From QHXW01 sp963847515 (lineage in GTDB: Bacteria > Acidobacteriota > Terriglobia > Bryobacterales > Bryobacteraceae): a stretch of 64,000 nucleotides of DNA. Shown here in pieces: positions 47,818 to 54,229 of the stretch. Position numbers and translations under genes: made by a program. The notes under the pieces were generated by a model. The model saw only the letters and a program-made list of their open reading frames with translations. It searched no databases and was not told where the DNA came from. The first letter of the stretch is position 1. Each line of letters begins with the position of its first letter. The DNA lies in assembly GCA_963847515.1 (NCBI GenBank), contig CAWKAA010000002.1, forward strand, positions 248,001 to 312,000, given 5' to 3'.

Positions 47818-49392
47818 CTACAAGACCTCATCAGCGACTTCGCGCGGAAACTCGAACGCCCCTTGCCGTGCAATTCCGGGAAGAGGTGAGGACAGGTCAT
47901 ATATCGTGACCTGTATTCCCATCGAGGCCAGGGTTTCCCTGATAATGCCTTCAATGATGGTCCAGCTACCTCCAGCTTCGCCGGTCCCTATCCTCGGCAT
48001 GTGAACGGTAGCTGATTCCGTCTTCGCAAGGGCCGCAGTTTTCTCCAGGGTCGAGAAGAGGGCAGCGTACCGTAGTCTAGGCCCCGAAGTAGCTTTGCCG
48101 AAGCCGTGCTGCGCGACTAGGCTAACCAGGGTGAGATCCGAGCGGACACTGACACTATGGATGTTTCCCAGTTTCAGGTTGCCGCGGGTGCAGCTCCACT
48201 GCCGAAAATGAGCTTGCGCCTGCGGCCACTTCTTTCTGACCTGCTTGGCAAATCCGCCGCCCCAGATCTGCGCCTGATCATTAACCACTTGAAGCAAGAG
48301 TTTCGGTTCCGCTCCGAACGGCTCCGATGCATCTCCGTTAATGAACCGGACCGACTCGGAGGCGCCATGTTGTGCCGACAGCGGTGGAAATGCCAAAGCC
48401 AAGATACGCGGATACGTTTCGCCTGGGTTTGGCGAAATTCCCAGGTATTCAACGAACCAGGATTGGCCCGGGGAGATCCATGGGGCGTCCTCGTGTTCTC
48501 TCGATCCAATTGCTACACAGTCGGAAGCCTTACTCTTGCGCGGCAGCACGTGGCCACGCTGAACTCTGGATTCTTCGGGCAGACCGGGGGACGTCAGACA
48601 GTATTCGACGAAGTACCTGGATGCAGTACTGTCTAGCCTCCCGAAGAACGCGAGGCATTGGTGCGAGGTCAACCTGATCAGCCTGTTCACAATGGCCTCA
48701 CAGGAGACAAGGTACTTGCGACGAAGATCTAGCACAAGACCAACGCTCGGCCTCAGGGGCAACTCCTCGCGAAGAGTACCAAACGGCATCAGGATCTCAG
48801 CTGCTGCTATGTTGCAGAGTGATTCCAACTGCCAATCACCGTCTTTCATTTCCTGATGGGTGGCGCGGTTTCTAGTCGCGGTTGCACAGTCAGGGAAGAG
48901 GGTATGCCCGATCTCATGGGCAATGGAATATCGCATTCTGGCGGCGGGCCTCTGCGGATTGTAGGCGATTGTAAATCGCTTTTCCGAATCACTACGTGTT
49001 TGTGCGTCCAGGACGTCTTCTGTCGGCAGCAACTTTATCCCTTGCATTTCCGCCAGCGCGAACGGATTGTACGGAGGGCCGCTCCAGCCCCGCTCTAAGG
49101 CGTCGAGAACCAAATGCCTCGCGCGCAAGATGATTGCGGATGTGGGATCGGTTTCGGCGAGCGCCAAGACGGAGGGATGACTCCACCGGGGTTCATTTGA
49201 TCGTTGAGGTGGGCAACCGTGGGCTGTCCTCATCTGGTCAAAGATCTCCAAGGCCCCTTCTAGATTTATCTTGGGTGCCGGTTCGTCTTGACCGAAGTCC
49301 GAGGAAAGCGCCTCTCCACTTTGTAAAAGTGTTTTCAGGTCTTTTTCGATCAATTGTCTGTCGATCGAGAATTTCTTAGCCGGCGTTTTCAT
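47818..49392 (-). CDS. ImmA/IrrE metalloprotease-macro domain fusion
   Basis: 524 aa. Residues about 75-250: ImmA/IrrE-type zinc protease with zinc motif HEIGH (159-163) and third ligand Glu in LESLCNIAAAEILMP (about 189). Residues about 255-340 form a linker with WISPGQSWFVEYL. Residues about 346-515: macro domain, VRFINGDASEPFG at the start, QIWGGGFAKQVRK (glycine-rich binding loop), TLVSLVAQHGFG and HMPRIGTGEAGGSW. IrrE/ImmA proteases cleave repressors upon DNA damage; macro domains bind or remove ADP-ribose. The fusion suggests a protease triggered by an ADP-ribose-type ligand (inference). The start overlaps the sigma-factor 3' end by 17 bases and lacks its own ribosome site, so it is translationally coupled. 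Confidence 0.85.
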   Translation of the reverse strand: MKTPAKKFSIDRQLIEKDLKTLLQSGEALSSDFGQDEPAPKINLEGALEIFDQMRTAHGCPPQRSNEPRWSHPSVLALAETDPTSAIILRARHLVLDALERGWSGPPYNPFALAEMQGIKLLPTEDVLDAQTRSDSEKRFTIAYNPQRPAARMRYSIAHEIGHTLFPDCATATRNRATHQEMKDGDWQLESLCNIAAAEILMPFGTLREELPLRPSVGLVLDLRRKYLVSCEAIVNRLIRLTSHQCLAFFGRLDSTASRYFVEYCLTSPGLPEESRVQRGHVLPRKSKASDCVAIGSREHEDAPWISPGQSWFVEYLGISPNPGETYPRILALAFPPLSAQHGASESVRFINGDASEPFGAEPKLLLQVVNDQAQIWGGGFAKQVRKKWPQAQAHFRQWSCTRGNLKLGNIHSVSVRSDLTLVSLVAQHGFGKATSGPRLRYAALFSTLEKTAALAKTESATVHMPRIGTGEAGGSWTIIEGIIRETLASMGIQVTIYDLSSPLPGIARQGAFEFPREVADEVL

Positions 49393-50044
49393 CGTGAAGG
49401 TTTTCTCTTACGTATTTTTCAAGCTTCTTTAACGCCCGCGACCTAATCTGTCTGATGCTCTCGGGCGACTTCCCTATCTGGTTCGAGAGCAGCTGCATTG
49501 CCGCATGTGGCATCCGTTGGTGCTGCTCGTCCGGCTGCCACCACGACATGGGGGCCCGCAAGACGGTTTGTTCAGTATCCGACAACAGAGCAAAGCCGGA
49601 TTTTAGCAGCTTCAGTCGCTCGCTCTCCGGCGGTGGAACCCCGTCGGGATCTCCCTCTGTGACGCCGCCGAGTCGCTCTATCTCGTCCTCATCCATGATG
49701 CATACTTCTGGTTGCCCTCTGAACCGGTCGTGGACAAGATGTTCCACAATCCGGACGAGCCATCCGCGGGACTTTCGCTACTGGACAGTCGGCTCACAGG
49801 CCTCGGCATGATTGAACGTTGCTGCGCCATGAAATGCTTTCATGAAGGCATCCTGGACCACGTCTTTCACTCCTTCCATGCCAAGCAAATAGGCATGGTT
49901 GGCTGCACAGACGCGCAGTACGAAGTCATGGTGATGGACATAGAAACGTGCCCATGCGTCTCTGGCCCTCGCGAAATCGGCCTTCTGGTCCGCCATACGC
50001 AGGATCAGCTCAAAATCGTGGATGTCGTCGTGGGGCGGAGCCAT
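49376..50044 (-). pseudogene. ECF-like sigma factor with in-frame TAG
   Basis: The first part (50044-49778) has region 2 features: ARAWARFYVHHHDFVLRVCA-like helices and GVKDVVQDAFMKAF. It ends at a TAG (49780-49778) after EPTVQ. The frame continues without shift as RKSRGWLVRIVEHLVHDRFR, and then region 4 (ALLSDTEQTVLRAPMSWWQP, MQLLSNQIGKSPESIRQIRS, RALKKLEKY). With the TAG read through, it is a normal sigma factor of about 222 aa. It is the first gene of the leftward operon and overlaps the next gene, so it likely controls the operon. A CAG-to-TAG change, a sequence error or suppression could explain the stop. Confidence 0.75.
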
Positions 50045-50281
50045 TCAATGAGCTAAGAGCACACCAATTAGACAACGCCAAAGCGTGACAGATGCACGCG
50101 TGTCACGGTTCGCCGTTGTCCCTTATGAGGGCGGAACAGGCCTTCGAGTGGGGCGGTAGACGCCGCCAGCCAGCAACAACCTGAAATTTTGGATGGCGAA
50201 TGAGTACCGAAGGTCAGACTACCACCGTGCAGGTATGGTCGCGATATGCAGCAGTTCGAAGCTGCGTTGCGTGAGAACCCC

Positions 50282-50288
50282 GAGGAGG
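50282..50288 (+). promoter_or_regulatory. Strong ribosome-binding site deciding the Ubl start
   Basis: GAGGAGG eight bases before ATG 50297. The earlier in-frame ATG (50246) has no such site, so 50297 is preferred. The 252 bases between 50045 and 50296 are the divergent promoter region of the two island operons; no hexamers stood out. Confidence 0.65.
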
Positions 50289-50296
50289 CAAATAAC

Positions 50297-50836
50297 ATGA
50301 TCGCACAGGAACTGGAACTTTTTCTTCACGGCCAAGGCGCAAAACCCCGGTCGATGGTCGCAACCCCAGCCGAGACACTCCGCGAGGCCCTTTCCCGCGC
50401 CGGCATGAGCAGGGAAGGTGCGGACGAAATCTTGGTTTTTGTGGGCGAGTGCGAAGAGGCGTTAGTGGAGCCGGATGATGTAGAAGACGGCGCCGACATC
50501 CAGGCCCCCGTAGACGTCAACCTCACCGTAGAGGTTCTCGAAATCGAGCGGCACCGCCACGTGCATTGCCACAACTGCCGCCATGTCGCAGTTGAGATCA
50601 CCTTCAACGGCGACACCACGCGCCGCAGGTTCTCGCCGTCCGCCACGGTCGGTACGGTCACGCAGTGGGCGCGGCGCAAGTTCCGCCTCGACCCGGCTGC
50701 CGCCGCGGAGTACGTGCTGCAGATTACCGGCACTACCGAGCAGCCGAGATCGGACAAGCATCTGGGCGAGCTAGTGAAGGCCGGGACCTGCTCCCTCAAC
50801 CTCGAATTCGTGAAGGAAATCACTCACCAAGGCTAA
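50297..50836 (+). CDS. Bacterial ubiquitin-like modifier (Ubl)
   Basis: 179 aa from ATG 50297. Residues about 1-75 form an unassigned helical domain (PAETLREALSRAGMSREGAD). After an HCHNC pair, residues about 95-179 are a beta-grasp Ubl: HVAVEITFNGDTTRRRFSPS, TVTQWARRKFRLDPAAAAEY, VLQITGTTEQPRSDKHLGEL and SLNLEFVKEITHQG. The chain ends in a glycine, as expected for a conjugatable modifier without need for trimming. It is the first gene of the Ubl-E2-JAMM-E1 operon; the next start is 6 bases after its stop. Confidence 0.75.
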   Translation: MIAQELELFLHGQGAKPRSMVATPAETLREALSRAGMSREGADEILVFVGECEEALVEPDDVEDGADIQAPVDVNLTVEVLEIERHRHVHCHNCRHVAVEITFNGDTTRRRFSPSATVGTVTQWARRKFRLDPAAAAEYVLQITGTTEQPRSDKHLGELVKAGTCSLNLEFVKEITHQG

Positions 50837-50842
50837 AGCCGC

Positions 50843-51337
50843 ATGGAGAAGCCCGACCAGCGCCTGTTCGAAGAGGACCTTGCCTTGGTGGAGTTCCGCA
50901 GCGGTGCCGCGAAAGGAATGTGGGGCGTGGCGCCGCAAGAGATGGTGCCCATGGACATGACCTGGCCGAAGCGGATTCTCTGGATCGCTGCCGGCCCGCG
51001 CCCGAATGCGCCGGACCGCTTCTATATCGCCCTCGACGCCGCAGGCTACAGGGCCGATCCGCCGACCGGCTCGTTCTGGGATCCTGTTACGCAGGCCCTG
51101 CTGGAACATTCCAAGCGCCCGAAGGGCCGCGCCGACAGCCGCTTCGCCAAGGTTTTCCGGACCGACTGGAACAACGGAACGGCCTTTTACCACCCTTACG
51201 ACCGCGTCGCGGCTCAAGGCCACCCGCAGTGGGCAAAGGATCGGCCGCACCTCGCCTGGACTGCCGATCACACAATTGTCGATTACCTCGAAGAATTTCA
51301 CGCATTGCTCGACGGTGGGGACTACCTTGGCGTATGA
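50843..51337 (+). CDS. E2-like protein lacking a catalytic cysteine
   Basis: 164 aa. The fold resembles ubiquitin-conjugating enzymes: RFYIALDAAGYRADPPTGSF (beta meander), a FYHPYDR segment in place of the HPN motif, and HLAWTADHTIVDYLEEFHAL at the position of the active-site region and last helices. There is no cysteine anywhere in the protein, so it cannot form a thioester. It is either a UEV-like scaffold or a different transfer enzyme. Position between Ubl and JAMM genes supports the assignment. Family naming is by eye. Confidence 0.6.
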   Translation: MEKPDQRLFEEDLALVEFRSGAAKGMWGVAPQEMVPMDMTWPKRILWIAAGPRPNAPDRFYIALDAAGYRADPPTGSFWDPVTQALLEHSKRPKGRADSRFAKVFRTDWNNGTAFYHPYDRVAAQGHPQWAKDRPHLAWTADHTIVDYLEEFHALLDGGDYLGV

Positions 51338-51815
51338 CGCTCAAAACAGTGCGATCCGGATTCCGCGCGCGCTTTGGGGGCGAGCGATCTTCCAGTTGCG
51401 CCGCCGCAGTGCGGGGAAGCGGGAGAGCGGCGCTTTCCTGCTCGGCCGAAAGGACGGGAATTCCATGCGCGTGACCGCCTTCGTCTGTTACGACGAGCTC
51501 GATCCCGACGCCTACCAGTCGGGCACCATCGCCTTCCACGCGGCGGGCTACGCCGCGCTCTGGCGGCATTGCAGAGAACGACAGCGCCGCGCCCTCGCCG
51601 ACGTGCACACGCATCCGGGCGCAAGCGTCCGGCAAAGCTGGATGGACCAGACGAACCCCATGCTTCCGACGGTCGGGCATACGGCGCTCATTGTCCCGCA
51701 CTTCGCGCGCACGTGGTCCCTGAAGGACGTGGGTATCTACGAATATCTCGGCAGCTTCAAGTGGCGCGTGCATTCATCCGGCGTGTCGCGCCGGCTCAGC
51801 TTGAGCTTTTGGTGA
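51315..51815 (+). CDS. JAB/JAMM metalloprotease (Ubl deconjugase type)
   Basis: 166 aa from GTG 51315, overlapping the E2 gene by 23 bases; TTG 51327 is an alternative start with a GGTGGGG stretch in front. All JAMM elements are present: Glu in ESGAFLLG (residue about 38), HTHPG with two zinc histidines, and SWMDQTNPM giving the Ser and zinc-binding Asp. It should cleave after the Ubl C-terminus to free or recycle the modifier. The next gene (E1) starts 7 bases later. Confidence 0.85.
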   Translation: MGTTLAYDAQNSAIRIPRALWGRAIFQLRRRSAGKRESGAFLLGRKDGNSMRVTAFVCYDELDPDAYQSGTIAFHAAGYAALWRHCRERQRRALADVHTHPGASVRQSWMDQTNPMLPTVGHTALIVPHFARTWSLKDVGIYEYLGSFKWRVHSSGVSRRLSLSFW

Positions 51816-51822
51816 AGACCGC

Positions 51823-51959
51823 ATGAGTGCGCCATGCGTTAGCATTTCACGGATTTCCAAACTGCTCGTCGACCGCGACGAAACGGCGATCGAGTCGGCG
51901 CTTGATCGCCGGCAGCAATACATCGTTACGTTGCGCTGCGGTGATGACGTGGCGCAATC
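51823..51959 (+). pseudogene. E1-like (ThiF) gene, first 45 codons only
   Basis: ATG 51823 to the island end. It reads ISRISKLLVDRDETAIESAL and DRRQQYIVTLRCGDDVAQS, like the N-terminus of E1-type adenylyltransferases of bacterial Ubl operons. The island ends at 51959 within this frame; beyond it the frame runs into the HD/HSP90-like gene and is meaningless. The adenylating domain and the catalytic Cys are lost, so the conjugation cascade cannot work from this locus alone. Confidence 0.65.
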
Positions 51960-51967
51960 GATCTCTC
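51960..51967. repeat. Target-site duplication, right copy (GATCTCTC)
   Basis: Identical to 42279-42286, directly after the last base of the island and in the same codon phase of the interrupted gene. Confidence 0.85.
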
Positions 51968-52793
51968 CGCACCTCCGGGAATGTGCGTCGAGGGCATTCG
52001 GGTTCGTTCTACGCCTGCCGGCTATGATCTCAGAGAAAATGCTCCTTGGACATTTGCGAATCTTACTGGGAGAGATGCTCCGAAGACGAACATTGCCCGG
52101 TCAGACCTTGAGCAGACGCCAGAACTCGAAGGGGTACTCCTGCAGATCTACCTCCTACTTGGGAAGCACATTGAAAGAGAGTTTGAGCGGCTGCGCGCGG
52201 AGAGAGTTGGCATCGTGGAAGCTGCTTGGGAAGCTGATTACATTACGACTTCGGGTCTAGAGCACTCCCGGCAGAGCAGCAATCAGAAATTTTCCGAAGC
52301 AATGTCAGACGTCCGCGTCTTTGGGATCGAAGATGAAAATGTTTGTCGCGCTGTAACACTGAGGGATCTTCAGCCCTTAGAGGCGGTGTGGAGCGTCGAT
52401 AGTCGGCTTGTTCGGAGTCTGGAGGGCGTTGGCGGCGCAGCTGGGCTTGATATGCCGGTGAGTAGGCTAATGGAACGCCTTGGCAGTACCATCAAGCCCG
52501 CAATTCCAGTGCCACGAGTTCTTGGAAACAGCGAGAATCCTCTGGTTACGGGACGTGACATCAAGATGATCCGCGTTTACCGAGAGGAACGGTCGCACCG
52601 CATCGACATTTGCTGGGGAAGGGAGGAGCCCGGTAAGTGGGTCCAAGTGCCAAGGCGAATCTTAGATGACGACTCCGAATACTACGATCAAGGCAGAAAC
52701 ATTTTGATCACAGGCGATCCAACAGTGTCGTCAGAATGCTCCGATTACGATATCGTGTATTGGCGCAGTTGGTGTCTCATCACTGCGACGTAA
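51960..52793 (+). pseudogene. HD-domain / HSP90-like ATPase protein, C-terminal part
   Basis: In the same codon phase as the left half. It begins at the right repeat (GAT CTC TC), then APPGMCVEGIRVRSTPAGYD, TFANLTGRDAPKTNIARSDL, EQTPELEGVLLQIYLLLGKH and DVRVFGIEDENVCRAVTLRD. These match the middle and C-terminal regions of HSP90-like ATPases of this architecture (VEGIRV, then N-x-T-G...PKTNxARSxLE). Joined to the left part at the repeat it gives one protein of about 915 aa (40365-42278 plus 51960-52793), apart from the TAG at 41397. Confidence 0.75.
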
Positions 52794-53294
52794 CCCATCT
52801 ACGGTCTTCTTGGGGTGCTGGGGATGAATGAGCGGTTTGGCCGCTGGCTTACAGTATTGCTTCGCGTCGGCACGATCCCATTGGACGAGAGGGCCGTCCT
52901 CAGAGAACATTTGATTGCGGCAGAAGTAGCCGAGGTCGAGGCGACGATGGCTCGTCTCGTGCTCCCGTTCGAGCGACGTTTCGGTAGAACGCGTAGAGAA
53001 GGAGCGCGAGGTAGTCACCTTTTCCCCGCTGCGTAGGGGGGCGCGCGCGAAACCGCCATCGCGCTCCCGGCCAAGCATCGTCTTCTGGCTCGACTTAATT
53101 TCGCAACCCCATCGTCCGCACTCGGTAAGTCTGCTGCTCTCAGGTCTTTGCCCTTGTCGCAGGATCACAGCACGCTGCGAAATTCCGGGCTGCAAGTCCG
53201 ATTGTGTGAAAGTAGAGGCTGAAGCGGCGCGAGTTTAGCGCTCAATGGGGGGGCCGCCCCACCAACAAACGCAGTCGCTACAATAGAAAGACTC
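52794..53294. other. No supported gene
   Basis: About 500 bases between the interrupted gene and the DsbA-like gene. Overlapping frames exist on both strands, but none has protein-like composition, a ribosome site or a recognisable motif. Confidence 0.45.
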
Positions 53295-54221
53295 ATGTTC
53301 CGAACTCTCGCTTTTACCGTTTTGATGGCTGCGTCGCTGTGGCCGGCTGAAAAGGCTCCGGTCAAGAAGTCCGCTCTAGACAAGCCCACGCTCGAAGCTT
53401 ATGTCCGCCACCTGTTTGTCTGGGGGCCGTCGATTAAGGTCGAGGTGAGCGAACCTAAACCTTCGCCGCTGCCTGGTTTCGACGAGGTGGTGGTACATGC
53501 CTCGTCCGGAGAAGCCAGTGCCGACGAAACGCTGTACATTTCCAAGGACGGGCAGAAGGTCGTGCGCGGCAATTTCTTCGAAATCGGCAAGAATCCGTTC
53601 AAGGCGCAGCTCGACAAGCTGCACACCGAGCTACAGCCGAGCTTCGGCACGCCCGGCGCTCCGGTGGTGATCGTGTTGTTCAGCGATTTCGAGTGCCCAT
53701 ATTGCAAAGAAGAAGCCAAATCGCTGCGAACGAATCTGATCAGCACGTATCCCAAGGAAGTTAGGCTTTACTTCAAGGATCTTCCACTGACGCAGATTCA
53801 CCCCTGGGCCCTGTCCGCGGCGCTTGCAGGCCGGTGCATCTTCAAGCAAAACCCGGCCGCGTTCTGGGACTATCACGATTGGATTTACGAAGCCCAGGCC
53901 GACATTACCGCGGACAATCTGAAATCCAAGATCCTGGAATTCGTCAAGGGAAAAGAAATTGACCCGGTGCAGCTGGAACGTTGCATGGATTCCAAAGCCA
54001 CGCAGCCGGAGATCAATAAGACCATAGCGGAAGCCAAGGCGCTCGGGGTCAGCGGAACGCCGACCTTGTTCGTGAACGGGCGGCAGCTGGTAGGGGCGGC
54101 CGCCAACTGGGCAAATCTCCGCCCGATTATCGACTACGAGATCGAATATCAGAAGACCGCCAAGAATGCCGGTGAAGATTGCGGCTGCGAGGTGAAGCTT
54201 CCCTCCCCCGCTCTCAAATAA
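53295..54221 (+). CDS. DsbA-like thioredoxin-fold protein
   Basis: 308 aa. A signal peptide (TLAFTVLMAASLWPA) is followed by an N-terminal domain of about 100 aa (VVVHASSGEASADETLYISK). The thioredoxin/DsbA domain starts at APVVIVLFSDFECPYCKEEA, with active-site CPYC and a helical insertion (IHPWALSAALAGRCIFKQNP, FWDYHDWIY). The cis-Pro loop is GVSGTPTLFVNGRQLVGA. The C-terminus carries an extra CGC. It acts in the periplasm on disulfides. The next gene begins 8 bases later, probably one operon. Confidence 0.85.
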   Translation: MFRTLAFTVLMAASLWPAEKAPVKKSALDKPTLEAYVRHLFVWGPSIKVEVSEPKPSPLPGFDEVVVHASSGEASADETLYISKDGQKVVRGNFFEIGKNPFKAQLDKLHTELQPSFGTPGAPVVIVLFSDFECPYCKEEAKSLRTNLISTYPKEVRLYFKDLPLTQIHPWALSAALAGRCIFKQNPAAFWDYHDWIYEAQADITADNLKSKILEFVKGKEIDPVQLERCMDSKATQPEINKTIAEAKALGVSGTPTLFVNGRQLVGAAANWANLRPIIDYEIEYQKTAKNAGEDCGCEVKLPSPALK

Positions 54222-54229
54222 CTCATCCC

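Larger units (their letters stand above)
42287..51959. mobile_element. 9,673-bp IS66-led cargo island inserted in the HD/HSP90-like gene
   Basis: The left end is GTAAGCGTCC, the usual IS66-type terminus. The right end lies inside a truncated E1-like gene and shows only weak similarity to the left end (G...GCG.C in complement). Flanking GATCTCTC copies at 42279 and 51960 define the insertion exactly, and deletion of the island plus one copy restores the host frame. Contents in order: IS66 tnpA, tnpB, tnpC; WYL-like small protein; possibly ADP-ribosyltransferase-like protein; kinase-PurZ fusion; metalloprotease-macro fusion; sigma factor; Ubl; E2-like; JAMM; E1 start. The IS66 right inverted repeat was not found after tnpC, so the transposase probably used a surrogate right end far downstream (inference). 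Confidence 0.85.

Noticed and set aside
52731..53195. 154-aa minus-strand frame after the interrupted HSP90-like gene
   Set aside because: Low-complexity charged product, overlaps the 3' end of the real gene, no motif or start signal.
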